Positions 19,996 through 29,285 of a stretch of DNA of 64,000 nucleotides are shown here, piece by piece; within the stretch, counting starts at the first letter, position 1; each line of letters opens with the position of its first letter. Under the pieces are notes generated by a model. It was not told where the DNA came from. It saw nothing but the letters and a program-made list of their open reading frames with translations, and did not search any database. Position numbers and translations under genes: made by a program. Origin of the DNA: Pollutimonas nitritireducens (GTDB lineage: Bacteria; Pseudomonadota; Gammaproteobacteria; Burkholderiales; Burkholderiaceae_B); the NCBI RefSeq assembly GCF_002849615.1, contig NZ_PDNV01000015.1, forward strand, positions 29,240 through 93,239, read 5' to 3'.

Positions 19996-20097
19996 GCGGG
20001 TTTAGTGGGCTTGCTTGGGCATTCGCCTGTGGGTGGTTCGTCTAGAATCGTGTTTCATCGGATCTTCCCGTACCAACCCACGTTTTTCTACCCATGA

Positions 20098-21255
20098 ATG
20101 GCTGAGGACAGCGACCTCGAAAAAACCGAACCCGCCTCGCCGCGGCGCCTGGAGAAGGCGCGCGAAGAAGGCCAGGTCGTACGTTCACGCGAGCTCAACA
20201 CCTTTATGTTGTTGAGCGCTGGCGTGGCGATGCTGTGGTTCGGCGGGGCGCAAATCTATCACAGCCTGAATGGCATCCTCGAATCCGGCTTGTGGTTCGA
20301 TCTGCGGGTGGGGCGGGACACCAACGTCATGCTGTCGGTCGCTGGCAATTCCGCCTTGCAGGCCTTGCTGGCACTGGCACCTCTTTTCATCGCGCTGGTG
20401 GTGGTGGCTATTTTTTCGTCTGTGCTGCTTGGCGGCTTCATGTTTTCCACGAAAGCGCTCGAGCCGAAGTTCGAGCGCATGAATCCGATCAAAGGCGTCG
20501 CGCGCATGTTCTCGGCGCAGACTGTGGTGGAATTGATCAAAACCTTGGCCAAGGCGACGGTAATTGGTACCGTTGGTGCAATGGTAATCTGGAATTACCG
20601 CGACCAGATGTTGTCGCTGATGCACACCACGCCTACCGAAGCACTTACATCCGGGATGGAGCTGGTGGCCCTTTGCTGTGCCTTGATCGTCTCGGCGCTG
20701 TTCCTTATCGTGCTCATCGATGCGCCCTGGCAATTGTTCAGTCACTACAAGAAAATGCGGATGTCCAAGCAGGACGTCAAGCAGGAGCACAAGGAAAGTG
20801 ACGGCGACCCTCACGTCAAGGGTCGGATACGCCAGCAGCAACGCGCGATGGCTCGACGCCGCATGATGTCCGAAGTGCCCAATGCCGATGTCATCGTTAC
20901 CAATCCGACGCACTATGCCGTGGCACTGGTCTACAAGGAAGGACAGGGCGGGGCGCCGCGGGTCGTGGCCAAGGGGACCGGCCTGGTTGCGGCAAGGGTG
21001 CGCGCGCTCGCCGCCGAACACAAGGTGCCCGTGCTTAGCGCGCCCCCATTGGCTCGGGCGCTGTATCACAACGTGGAACTTGGTCATGAAATACCAGGCG
21101 AGCTTTATTCGGCAGTGGCAGAAGTGCTGGCCTGGGTCTTCCAGTTGCGCAGCTGGAATATGGGTACGGGAACAGAGCCTTCGAAGCCTTCCCGCCTGGT
21201 GGTCCCGCCAGAGCTCGATCCTGAGGGCATACATAAGGTTGCGGCACAGACATAA
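20098..21255 (+). CDS. flhB: Flagellar type III export switch protein FlhB
   Basis: A 385-residue export-gate protein that changes substrate specificity from rod/hook to filament proteins. Four hydrophobic segments (about 35-53, 88-113, 145-163 and 188-209) are followed by the cytoplasmic domain with the self-cleaving NPTH motif at residues 269-272, the same position as in enterobacterial FlhB. The C-terminus has the EscU-type fold. The ATG at 20098 is chosen over one 4 nt upstream in another frame. It overlaps flhA by 1 nt. Confidence 0.95.
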   Translation: MAEDSDLEKTEPASPRRLEKAREEGQVVRSRELNTFMLLSAGVAMLWFGGAQIYHSLNGILESGLWFDLRVGRDTNVMLSVAGNSALQALLALAPLFIALVVVAIFSSVLLGGFMFSTKALEPKFERMNPIKGVARMFSAQTVVELIKTLAKATVIGTVGAMVIWNYRDQMLSLMHTTPTEALTSGMELVALCCALIVSALFLIVLIDAPWQLFSHYKKMRMSKQDVKQEHKESDGDPHVKGRIRQQQRAMARRRMMSEVPNADVIVTNPTHYAVALVYKEGQGGAPRVVAKGTGLVAARVRALAAEHKVPVLSAPPLARALYHNVELGHEIPGELYSAVAEVLAWVFQLRSWNMGTGTEPSKPSRLVVPPELDPEGIHKVAAQT

Positions 21256-23366
21256 TGAATAATTTTTTTGCTTTACTCAAGGCCAACGGCGGACAACATG
21301 CCCGCCTGATGGCTGGTCCGGTGCTGATCCTGATGGTGCTGGGCATGATGATCCTGCCCCTGCCACCGTTCATCCTGGACTTGTTGTTCACCTTCAATAT
21401 CTCGCTGTCGGTGATGATATTGCTGGTGGCCATGTTCACCAAGAAGCCGCTCGATTTCGCTGCTTTCCCGGCCGTGCTGCTGTTCGCCACCTTGTTGCGC
21501 CTGTCGCTCAACGTGGCATCGACGCGCGTGGTATTGCTGCATGGCCATAAAGGCCCGGATGCGGCCGGCCAAGTCATCGAGGCTTTTGGTCACTTTCTGG
21601 TGGGCGGCAATTTTGCGGTCGGTATCATCGTTTTCGTTATCCTGGTCATCATCAACTTTGTCGTCATCACCAAGGGCGCTGGCCGGATCGCAGAAGTGGG
21701 CGCGCGGTTCACGCTGGATGCCATGCCGGGCAAGCAGATGGCGATCGACGCCGACCTGAACGCGGGTCTGGTGGGCGAGGATGAAGCGCGCCGGCGCCGG
21801 ATGGAAGTCTCGCAGGAGGCCGAGTTCTACGGTTCCATGGACGGCGCGAGCAAATTCGTGCGCGGCGACGCGGTTGCGGGCCTGCTCATCATGATCATCA
21901 ACGTCATTGGCGGCCTGTTCATCGGGGTAGGGCAGCACGACCTGGCCTTTGGCGAGGCCGCGCGTGTCTATACGTTGTTGACCATTGGCGATGGCCTGGT
22001 CGCCCAGATTCCCGCGCTTGTGATTTCGACCGCCGCGGGCGTCGTGGTGTCGCGCGTGGCGACAGACGAGGACGTTGGCCAGCAAATGGTCAGCCAGCTG
22101 TTTGCCAATCCGAATGTGCTGTTCATCACTGCCGGCATCATGGCCGCCATGGGCCTGATCCCCAATATGCCCCACGTTGCCTTCCTGTTGCTTGCAGCCG
22201 CGCTGGCCGGTGGCGGATGGTTGATGTACAAGCGCCAACAGGCGGAGAAGCTGGCGGAAGCCGAAGAACCGGAAAAAGTGCAGGCGGCGGTCGAAGCAGC
22301 CGCGGCCGAGGCAACCTGGGACGACGTCGCATTGGTCGATCCCCTGGGTCTGGAAGTGGGTTATCGATTGATCTCGCTGGTTGACCACGCCCAGAACGGT
22401 GAACTGCTGCATCGCATACGCAGTCTGCGCAAGAAATTTGCCCAGGATGTCGGTTTTCTGCCTCCCGTGGTCCACATACGCGACAATCTGGAGCTCAAGC
22501 CCAACGATTACCGTATCCTGCTTTCGGGCGTGGAAGTCGGACGCGGGTCTGCCACGCCAGGCCAGTGGCTCGCCATCGATCCCGGCGGTGTAACCATGAA
22601 ATTGCCGGGCAACATCACGACAGACCCCGCCTTCGGTCTGCCTGCAGTGTGGATAGATGTGGGCTTGCGCGAGCAAGCGCAGATCGCCGGCTACACAGTT
22701 GTCGATGCGGGCACCGTCATCGCCACCCACTTGAACCACCTCATGCATCGCTATGGCGGCGAACTGCTGGGCCGTCAGGAAGTGCAGTCTCTGCTCGATC
22801 ACGTGGGGCGCGAAGTGCCCAAGCTCATTGAAGACCTCGTTCCGAAGACGGTCAGTCTGACGCTGCTTCAAAAATTGCTGCGTGGCCTGCTCGCCGAGGA
22901 GGTGCCCATACGCGATATGCGCACGATCGTGGAAACCTTGGCCGAGCATGCGCCCCGCCTTGCTGCACTTAACGCGACCGGCACCGGCCCCGACTCCAAC
23001 GAGCTCCTGGCGCTGACCCGTGTAGGATTAGGTCGTGCCATTACCCAGCAATGGTTCCCCGGCGATGTTGAGCTGCGCGTCATCGGCCTCGACCCCCGTC
23101 TCGAACGTGTGCTGACCCAGGCCTTGACCACCAGTGGTGCGCTGGAACCCGGCCTTGCCGACAGTGTGCTGAACGACGCACAGCGCGCCGTCCAGGTGCA
23201 GGAGGCCAACGGCGACGCCACCGTGCTGGTCGTGCCTCCTGTGTTAAGGGCGTCCTTGTCCCGCTTCTTGCGTCACCATTTCCCCCAGATCGGGGTGCTT
23301 TCCAACGCCGAAATACCGGATGAACGCACCTTGCGCATCACCGCTGTGATCGGCGGAGCCGCTTAA
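21255..23366 (+). CDS. flhA: Flagellar type III export gate protein FlhA
   Basis: A 703-residue export-gate component: eight hydrophobic segments in the first ~330 residues, including the conserved cytoplasmic loop (FHIPEP region, here DAMPGKQMAIDADLNAG near residue 155-175), then the large cytoplasmic domain that binds chaperone-substrate complexes. The length is typical. It overlaps flhB and flhF by 1 nt each (TAATG junctions), so the three are one translationally coupled operon. Confidence 0.96.
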   Translation: MNNFFALLKANGGQHARLMAGPVLILMVLGMMILPLPPFILDLLFTFNISLSVMILLVAMFTKKPLDFAAFPAVLLFATLLRLSLNVASTRVVLLHGHKGPDAAGQVIEAFGHFLVGGNFAVGIIVFVILVIINFVVITKGAGRIAEVGARFTLDAMPGKQMAIDADLNAGLVGEDEARRRRMEVSQEAEFYGSMDGASKFVRGDAVAGLLIMIINVIGGLFIGVGQHDLAFGEAARVYTLLTIGDGLVAQIPALVISTAAGVVVSRVATDEDVGQQMVSQLFANPNVLFITAGIMAAMGLIPNMPHVAFLLLAAALAGGGWLMYKRQQAEKLAEAEEPEKVQAAVEAAAAEATWDDVALVDPLGLEVGYRLISLVDHAQNGELLHRIRSLRKKFAQDVGFLPPVVHIRDNLELKPNDYRILLSGVEVGRGSATPGQWLAIDPGGVTMKLPGNITTDPAFGLPAVWIDVGLREQAQIAGYTVVDAGTVIATHLNHLMHRYGGELLGRQEVQSLLDHVGREVPKLIEDLVPKTVSLTLLQKLLRGLLAEEVPIRDMRTIVETLAEHAPRLAALNATGTGPDSNELLALTRVGLGRAITQQWFPGDVELRVIGLDPRLERVLTQALTTSGALEPGLADSVLNDAQRAVQVQEANGDATVLVVPPVLRASLSRFLRHHFPQIGVLSNAEIPDERTLRITAVIGGAA

Positions 23367-25765
23367 TGAATATAAGTCGTTTTTTTGGCAGTACCAACCG
23401 CGAAGCGATGCGTCAGGTACGCATGGCGCTTGGACCCGATGCGCTCATCGTGTCGAACCGGCGTATCAACGGAGGTGTGGAAATCCTGGCGTCAGACGCC
23501 ACATCGGTGGCCGTCGCCACTGAGGAGCCAGCCGTAGTCAGTGGTTTTCCCACGGCGCCGACGCCGATGCCTGGTGGTCAAAGGCCGGCTTCGGCAGCCT
23601 CACGCATGCCGGCTGCCACAGCGTCGGCTCCGGCACTGGAGCAAGAGGTCGATGTCATGGACGCCATAGGCGCCATGCGTGGCGCACTGGAAACCCGCAT
23701 CGACGAGCTGGTGTGGGGGAATCAACTGCGACGTGCGCCCCAGGCGGTATCGCTGTTCCAGACCTTGCTCGGCTACGGTTTTAGCACCGCGCTGTTGCGC
23801 GCCATGCTCAAGCGCCTGCCTGAACAATTGACTGCCAAGGCAGCTTTGCAGTGGGCGCGCAATGAATTGGTCACCCACCTGCCGGTAGTGTCCAGCGAAG
23901 ACAAACTATGGACGCCCGGGCTGGCGCTTGCGTTGGTGGGTCCGACCGGCGTTGGAAAGACCACGACCATTGCCAAGCTGGCCGCGCGCTGCCTCAAGCG
24001 TGTTGGGCCGGACGGGCTGGTGCTGCTTACGACCGACACCTATCGCATCGGCGCGCATGAGCAATTGAAGATCTACGGCCAAATCATGCGCGTTCCGGTA
24101 CACGTGGTGCAGGATGTCATCGAACTGCGCAAGGTCATGCAAGGGATACGCGAAGACCAAACCATTCTTATCGATAATGTTGGAATCAGCCAGCGTGACC
24201 GCTATATTGCCGAGCAGGCCGCCATGCTTGCGGGGGCAGGGCGACAGGTCAGCCGGCTATTGGTTCTGAATGCATCCAGCCACGGCGACACGCTCGATGA
24301 AGTGGCCCGCACGTACTGCAACGACGGCGGGACACCATTGAAGGGCTGCATCATCAGCAAGGTCGACGAAGCCAGCCGCCTGGGCGCCGCGCTCGACACA
24401 GCCATACGCTACCGCCTGCCTATCCATTATATTTCCACCGGCCAGAAGGTGCCGGAAAACCTCGCGTTTCCGTCCGCCATGGAGTTGGTGGACCAGGCAC
24501 TGGTCCACAACCAGCTCAGTCGCGCCTTGTACGCGCCGACCGAAGCCGATTTTGCCGCCTTGATGTCGCTGGCCAAGCCGCCTGCCGACGATGCCCGCAG
24601 TGCCGATGTCGAGAGCCGACGCAAGCGCCTGCTGCCAGGCCTGTTGTCGATGGCGCTGGAGCCCGCCTCCAGCATGTCCATGGAGGACCTCGACGCGGCA
24701 TGTGCCTATATCGATGAGGCGACGGCGCCCATCGAGGCTTACGGTCTGTGGCGCAGCTATACCGCATCGAAGCCCGATACCGTAACGCTGGCCGGTCACG
24801 TCGAGCACGGGTTGCGCATCGCAGAAGGCGTCGCGGGCGAAAAAAATCATAAGCATCTGTTGGCCTTGCACGATCAGGTAACGATCAAATCGTCGTCAGG
24901 CGCGCGCGGTTCTTTGCGCGCCAGCTTGTTGGTCGCCGAAGATGGCATGCCATTGACATCGCCGGTGCAACAGCTTGGGCTGGCCGATGGCTGGCACTCG
25001 TCCTGCGGCGCGAGCGCACAACAGGCGCCGGCGACCGGCATGGCCTTGCACCGGCAGGTCCAGTGGCTGAGCGAACATCCCTCGGCCATGCCTATCGTGC
25101 ATTTGTTCGAAGGCGGGACCCAGTCCTTGTGGCGCAGCATTTCGTCCCTGGACGTATCGTGGCTGACTCAATGCCCGGCCACCACGCGTGTGGAACTGGA
25201 CGCTTGCGCCACCACGGTTGGCGCGTTGGGTAAGACACTCATTTTCCATCCGGTGGCTATTCCGGTCTATGCGGGGGTGATCACGGAGATTGCGGGCAAG
25301 CCTGCGGAAGACATCGCGCTTTGGGTAGCCAGCGAAACCGTAGAGATCATTGCACGGCAGCAGGATTCATTGCTTCTGCAGGTCATATGCGTGCGTATCG
25401 TGAACCGGGTCGATGGGCTGGTCATCAAGACTCTCTATGGTCTCAGCAATATGTTTGCACTGGACATGGCGTCCGACGTGCTGGCCGCCTGGTTGGTCTT
25501 GCGCGCCGAAGCCAAAGCCAGCATGCGCCATGCCGCACGCGCGTGGCAACTGTTGGAGCAACGCAAGGATGCGGAATCATTACCCAAGAAAGCGATGTTG
25601 GCGACTCAGTTGGGGATGGCGGCATGGCAGTATAAGCAAGACCCAGGCGCTGCATTGGCACGCAAGGTGGGAGGCACTGTCACCGGAAAGCCGGGCCTGC
25701 CGTCGCTGACCGCCATGCCCGCCATGCTGAAGTTGTTCGCGCTAAAAGAAATGGTCGCCGTTTAA
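23366..25765 (+). CDS. flhF: Flagellar biosynthesis GTPase FlhF, long form
   Basis: An SRP-type GTPase involved in flagellar placement and assembly. The NG core is clear: Walker A GPTGVGKTT (192-200), TTDTYRIGAHEQ (222-233), DNVG (270-273; most homologues DTVG) and KVDEASRLG. At 799 residues it is far longer than the usual 370-500; the excess is a ~420-residue C-terminal region after residue ~385 with no motif I recognise, matching nothing more than some helical content. Its partner FlhG/FleN is not encoded nearby. Confidence 0.92.
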   Translation: MNISRFFGSTNREAMRQVRMALGPDALIVSNRRINGGVEILASDATSVAVATEEPAVVSGFPTAPTPMPGGQRPASAASRMPAATASAPALEQEVDVMDAIGAMRGALETRIDELVWGNQLRRAPQAVSLFQTLLGYGFSTALLRAMLKRLPEQLTAKAALQWARNELVTHLPVVSSEDKLWTPGLALALVGPTGVGKTTTIAKLAARCLKRVGPDGLVLLTTDTYRIGAHEQLKIYGQIMRVPVHVVQDVIELRKVMQGIREDQTILIDNVGISQRDRYIAEQAAMLAGAGRQVSRLLVLNASSHGDTLDEVARTYCNDGGTPLKGCIISKVDEASRLGAALDTAIRYRLPIHYISTGQKVPENLAFPSAMELVDQALVHNQLSRALYAPTEADFAALMSLAKPPADDARSADVESRRKRLLPGLLSMALEPASSMSMEDLDAACAYIDEATAPIEAYGLWRSYTASKPDTVTLAGHVEHGLRIAEGVAGEKNHKHLLALHDQVTIKSSSGARGSLRASLLVAEDGMPLTSPVQQLGLADGWHSSCGASAQQAPATGMALHRQVQWLSEHPSAMPIVHLFEGGTQSLWRSISSLDVSWLTQCPATTRVELDACATTVGALGKTLIFHPVAIPVYAGVITEIAGKPAEDIALWVASETVEIIARQQDSLLLQVICVRIVNRVDGLVIKTLYGLSNMFALDMASDVLAAWLVLRAEAKASMRHAARAWQLLEQRKDAESLPKKAMLATQLGMAAWQYKQDPGAALARKVGGTVTGKPGLPSLTAMPAMLKLFALKEMVAV

Positions 25766-25795
25766 CCGGCGACCACAGTCCCGCCGGCGAGGTGA

Positions 25796-26272
25796 TCAAC
25801 CGGCCTTGAACTTCTTGCCGGAGCCGGGCTGGGCGGAATTTTTCCTACCACTGGCATCGTACAGATTGCTGGCGCCGACCAAGCCGCGCACCATATCCAG
25901 CGCCTGCTGATTGTGGGCCAGGAAAGTGTTGATGACAATACCGTTTGACGCATTCAACTGGCTGGCTGTATCCGCCTTTTCCAGCAGGGCCTTGCACAAA
26001 TCGCGCAGTTGGGGATGATTGAGTGCCGCGGCATCGAGTCCGGGCTTATCGCCGGGGTAGCCTAGTTGGGCCAGCAATGCCTGGCGTTCGTCGGCCACCA
26101 AGGCAAGTTGATCCGCGTAGCGATTTTTGGCTACAGTCGACTCGCCCAGCGCATCGGTATCGCCGGCTTCGGTCAGCGCCTGGGCTTCTTCTTCAAGAAC
26201 GGAAATAAACGACTGGACCAGATCGACTTCCTGCTCCAGGCACTGTTCCAATTGCAATACAACGTTATTCAT
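25796..26272 (-). CDS. flgN: Flagellar export chaperone FlgN
   Basis: A 158-residue helical chaperone for the hook-filament junction proteins FlgK and FlgL. The N-terminal two-thirds is amphipathic coiled coil (EQCLEQEVDLVQSFISVLEEE) typical of FlgN, and the tail is basic (GSGKKFKAG). It follows flgM by 60 bp in the same minus-strand unit, the standard flgMN pairing, and is convergent with flhF. Confidence 0.9.
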   Translation of the reverse strand: MNNVVLQLEQCLEQEVDLVQSFISVLEEEAQALTEAGDTDALGESTVAKNRYADQLALVADERQALLAQLGYPGDKPGLDAAALNHPQLRDLCKALLEKADTASQLNASNGIVINTFLAHNQQALDMVRGLVGASNLYDASGRKNSAQPGSGKKFKAG

Positions 26273-26332
26273 TTGGCGATTGTTTGAGTCGGGCGCGATG
26301 CGCTGATCGGTGTGGAAGGACCCGTTGCCTGG

Positions 26333-26620
26333 CTATTTCAGCAGATCGCGTACGCTTGCGATGAGGCCGTCAGCAATGCGGCTGGGATCTATTTTAAGTT
26401 GGCCAGATGCCAGGGCGTCGCGGATCTCGTTGACACGGGCTACGTTGATATCGCCATCGCTGTTCTGGAGATTGGACAGATGACGGGCCGTCGAACTTAG
26501 GTCGACCGCGCCTTTGCTGGAACTGGGCGACGACGCGCTTGCACGGGTCACGCCGTCAGTACGCGAGCCGGCGACGCTGGTTCTGGCGGTACTGGTTATA
26601 GCGGGTGAAGTGATCTTCAA
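26333..26620 (-). CDS. flgM: Anti-sigma-28 factor FlgM
   Basis: A 95-residue negative regulator that holds FliA until the hook is complete and is then exported. The Ser/Thr-rich disordered N-terminus (about 1-40) and the C-terminal FliA-binding helices (VNEIRDALASGQLKIDPSRIADGLI) are characteristic. A sigma-28-type promoter lies 52 bp upstream, so FlgM should be autoregulated through FliA. flgN follows. Confidence 0.94.
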   Translation of the reverse strand: MKITSPAITSTARTSVAGSRTDGVTRASASSPSSSKGAVDLSSTARHLSNLQNSDGDINVARVNEIRDALASGQLKIDPSRIADGLIASVRDLLK

Positions 26621-26671
26621 GTCGGTCTCCGGATGAATCCTGGCAGGCAGTGTAATGCGTTCGTGTATCGT

Positions 26672-26698
26672 TTTACGGCCCCGTTCCTGGAAAGTTTA
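26672..26698 (-). promoter_or_regulatory. Sigma-28 (FliA) promoter of flgMN
   Basis: On the minus strand: -35 TAAACTTT (26691-26698; 7 of 8 to TAAAGTTT), an 11-bp spacer, -10 GCCGTAAA (26672-26679; 6 of 8 to GCCGATAA). The flgM start is 52 bp downstream. Confidence 0.75.
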
Positions 26699-26744
26699 GG
26701 TCTTTGGCCCGTACTTACGCAAAATTACGAGTGCCGCCATATCG

Positions 26745-27455
26745 TTACATGATTACCTGGACCGTATTCGAGTTGAGCACCGTTCCGCTGACGATCTGGC
26801 CTGAGCTGGATTTTACCTGGATTTGAGCGCCTGGCGCACCGCCTTCTAGCGCCTTGCCTTCGCCCGTGGCTACAAAGCCTACGCCCCGCGCCTCGGTGCG
26901 TACCTGTTGGCCTCGCGCGATGGAATCGGGATCGCGCAGCGCGCTGGACTTGATGACGCCGCCCGCTGAAATGCGGTATTTGGCGACATATCCGACGGCC
27001 TGGCTGGGATCGAACACGACCCCGCGCGCCACGCTGAGCAAATCGCCTTCGCGTCCGGTCAAATCACTCAGTGAGAGGGTGTGGCCGGGTTGGATCGTGT
27101 GGTTGGCAACGTAGTAATAGCCCTGTATGTTCAAGTTAGCCTGAACACGCGTGTTCCACTCGACAGGCGCCATGCAGCGCACGCCAACTGTCATACGCGA
27201 TTGGAGCCGCTGGCCGTTTGGCAGGTAAACGTGCAGCTGCTTACATGCGGGCTGATTCGCGACGCCCGGCATATTGACCGTGACCCTTGAGGACCCCGGG
27301 TAGCTTCGGGCCTGGCGCGCAAGAAAGTTCTCGACTTTGGCGGCAACGATGGCGGGGTCTTGCGACGCAATGGCCGCGCCCGAGGGGCTGGCGCTTGCAG
27401 GCCAGGCGAACAGGCTGGCGGCAAGCAAACTAATAGTGGCGGGGAACTTGAGCAT
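26745..27455 (-). CDS. flgA: Flagellar P-ring assembly chaperone FlgA
   Basis: A 236-residue periplasmic chaperone for FlgI. A signal peptide spans about residues 1-22 (ending PASA), followed by the FlgA N-terminal domain and a C-terminal SAF domain (GHTLSLSDLTGREGDL near residue 125, and the final VKSSSGQIVSGTVLNSNTV region). The ATG at 27455 is preferred over a GTG two codons upstream. It is divergent from flgB. Confidence 0.92.
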   Translation of the reverse strand: MLKFPATISLLAASLFAWPASASPSGAAIASQDPAIVAAKVENFLARQARSYPGSSRVTVNMPGVANQPACKQLHVYLPNGQRLQSRMTVGVRCMAPVEWNTRVQANLNIQGYYYVANHTIQPGHTLSLSDLTGREGDLLSVARGVVFDPSQAVGYVAKYRISAGGVIKSSALRDPDSIARGQQVRTEARGVGFVATGEGKALEGGAPGAQIQVKSSSGQIVSGTVLNSNTVQVIM

Positions 27456-27643
27456 ATGCACATTTTATCGAAGGCAATAGTGCGTCATACCCGGAACTGG
27501 ATGATAAATAGTGGCTTATTTCCTACTTTAGGCTTAGTGCCTCGCCATTACTATTCTGTTATGTGAACGGCAGTAGGTCGCCACATGGGTCTATTGCCTG
27601 CGGACATCCATTGCGGGCATCGTTATTACCGGGTGAACGGCAA
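27456..27643. promoter_or_regulatory. Divergent flgA / flgB control region
   Basis: A 188-bp gap between divergent class II genes, where FlhDC control is expected. A short dyad AAATA (27506-27510) / TATTT (27517-27521) recalls the AAATA core of enterobacterial FlhDC boxes, but the two arms are much closer together than in the known site, so the match is only suggestive. No sigma-28 promoter is visible. Confidence 0.35.
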
Positions 27644-28051
27644 ATGATCGATCGGATAGGCGAAGACTTGGGCTTTTACCAAAAAGCCATCAACTTGCGC
27701 CAGCAGCGGCAGGAAGTATTGGCAGCCAATATTGCCAATGCCGACACGCCCAACTACAAATCGCGCGACTTTGATTTTAGCTCAGCGCTGAGCAATGCCA
27801 TGGGCGAAGGCCTGCGCTTGCCGGATACGCAGCTTGCGCTGACGTCCGCACGCCATATTCCGGCCAAGGCAGTCACCCCTGATCCGGCAGAACTTTTATA
27901 TCGCCAGCCCTTCCAGCCCAGCCTAGACGGCAATACCGTCGACATGGATGTCGAACGCGTGCAGTTTGCCGACAACACCATGCGTTACCAAACCGATCTT
28001 GCCGTTATCTCATCACGGATCAAATCCATGATGGCGGCATTGCAGCAGTAA
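27644..28051 (+). CDS. flgB: Flagellar proximal rod protein FlgB
   Basis: A 135-residue rod subunit exported by the flagellar type III system. The N-terminus has the rod/hook signature [20 protein letters not shown], and the C-terminus the matching helix ([17 protein letters not shown]). The ATG at 27644 gives the canonical beginning MIDRIGEDL; readings from 27563 would add an unrelated leader. It opens the flgBCDEFGHIJ operon. Confidence 0.94.
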   Translation: MIDRIGEDLGFYQKAINLRQQRQEVLAANIANADTPNYKSRDFDFSSALSNAMGEGLRLPDTQLALTSARHIPAKAVTPDPAELLYRQPFQPSLDGNTVDMDVERVQFADNTMRYQTDLAVISSRIKSMMAALQQ

Positions 28052-28080
28052 ACCGCAGCACCAGGAAAACAGGAAAGTCC

Positions 28081-28497
28081 ATGTCGACGATGAATATTTT
28101 CGAGATCGCCGGATCGGCCCTTACGGCCCAATCCCAACGCATGAACGTTACGGCCAGCAACCTGGCCAATGCCGACAGCGTTGCCGGCCCCGATGGCAAG
28201 CCGTATCGTGCCCGCCAGGTCGTTTTCCAGATGGCGCCGGTGACGGGCCAGGCCTATTCCCAGTCGGTTGGCGGCGTGAAAGTGGCGGCAGTCGTCGAGA
28301 GCGGCGCGCCGGCACGCATGCAGTACGACCCCAAGAACCCGTTGGCCAATGCCGACGGCTATGTCGCAATGCCCAATGTGGACGTGGTGGCGGAAACCGT
28401 CAACATGATCTCTGCTTCACGGTCTTATCAGGCAAATGTCGAAGTCATCAACACCGCCAAAAGCATGATGATGCGTACCCTGTCCATAGGACAGTAA
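28081..28497 (+). CDS. flgC: Flagellar proximal rod protein FlgC
   Basis: A 138-residue rod protein. The motif [14 protein letters not shown] (about residues 21-34) and the C-terminal [21 protein letters not shown] are standard for FlgC. It follows flgB by 29 bp with a caggaaa site and belongs to the same operon. Confidence 0.95.
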   Translation: MSTMNIFEIAGSALTAQSQRMNVTASNLANADSVAGPDGKPYRARQVVFQMAPVTGQAYSQSVGGVKVAAVVESGAPARMQYDPKNPLANADGYVAMPNVDVVAETVNMISASRSYQANVEVINTAKSMMMRTLSIGQ

Positions 28498-28539
28498 TTC
28501 TTTCTCGGCCGTCACCCCTATCCCTAAGAGAGCACAACC

Positions 28540-29214
28540 TTGACCACAGTCAATAATGCAACGTCCACTGCGCTTGCCACGGCTAATGCAAACACAAAGG
28601 ACCTGGTTTCCGACACCGAAGACCGTTTCCTGACCTTGCTGGTAACGCAGTTGCAGAACCAGGATCCTCTGAATCCCATGGACAACGCCCAGGTCACATC
28701 GCAGATGGCGCAATTGTCCACTGTGACGGGCATCACGCAACTGAATAACACCTTGCTGGCCTTGTCCGGCCAGATGGACGTGTCGCAGTCCATGCAGGCC
28801 GCCAGCCTCATCGGTAAAGACGTCCTCGTACCCGGCACCAAGATTTCGGTCGGCGTCGATGCCGACGGCACTCATGTCACGCCATTCGGCGTGGACATGA
28901 TTTCCGAAGCAACCAAGGTCGTTGTCAGCATCACGGATGCGGCAGGCAATGTCGTGCGCAACATCGACCTGGGCAGCCAGCCGGTGGGCGTTATATCGGT
29001 CGACTGGGATGGCAAGAACGATGCTGGTACAGCGGTAAGCGCAGGCGCCTACACCTTCAACGTCAAGGCGACCAATGCCAGCGAGCAAGCCGTGTCCGCC
29101 GATGCACTGACGTATGGAAAAGTAGGCAGCGTCGCCTACAGCTCGAGCGGCTTGACCATGGATCTTGGTCTGGCGGGATCGCATTCCCTGCTGAATCTGC
29201 GCAAAATAATGTAG
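28540..29214 (+). CDS. flgD: Hook-capping protein FlgD
   Basis: A 224-residue scaffold that caps the growing hook. The conserved N-terminal block FLTLLVTQLQNQDPLNPMDN (about residues 28-47) is intact, followed by the tudor-like and Ig-like (FlgD_Ig) domains. The start is TTG at 28540, preceded by taagagag; no ATG in frame gives a full N-terminus. Confidence 0.94.
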   Translation: MTTVNNATSTALATANANTKDLVSDTEDRFLTLLVTQLQNQDPLNPMDNAQVTSQMAQLSTVTGITQLNNTLLALSGQMDVSQSMQAASLIGKDVLVPGTKISVGVDADGTHVTPFGVDMISEATKVVVSITDAAGNVVRNIDLGSQPVGVISVDWDGKNDAGTAVSAGAYTFNVKATNASEQAVSADALTYGKVGSVAYSSSGLTMDLGLAGSHSLLNLRKIM

Positions 29215-29285
29215 TTGCGGTCGCTTGCGGGGTCGCGAAGGCACGCCGCATTACTTATACAGTTAAAGAGAAAACGAGGTTAATC

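Noticed and set aside
21273..22949. 558-codon open frame antisense to flhA
   Set aside because: Fully inside flhA on the other strand, with Gln/His/Arg-rich low-quality sequence typical of antisense frames.
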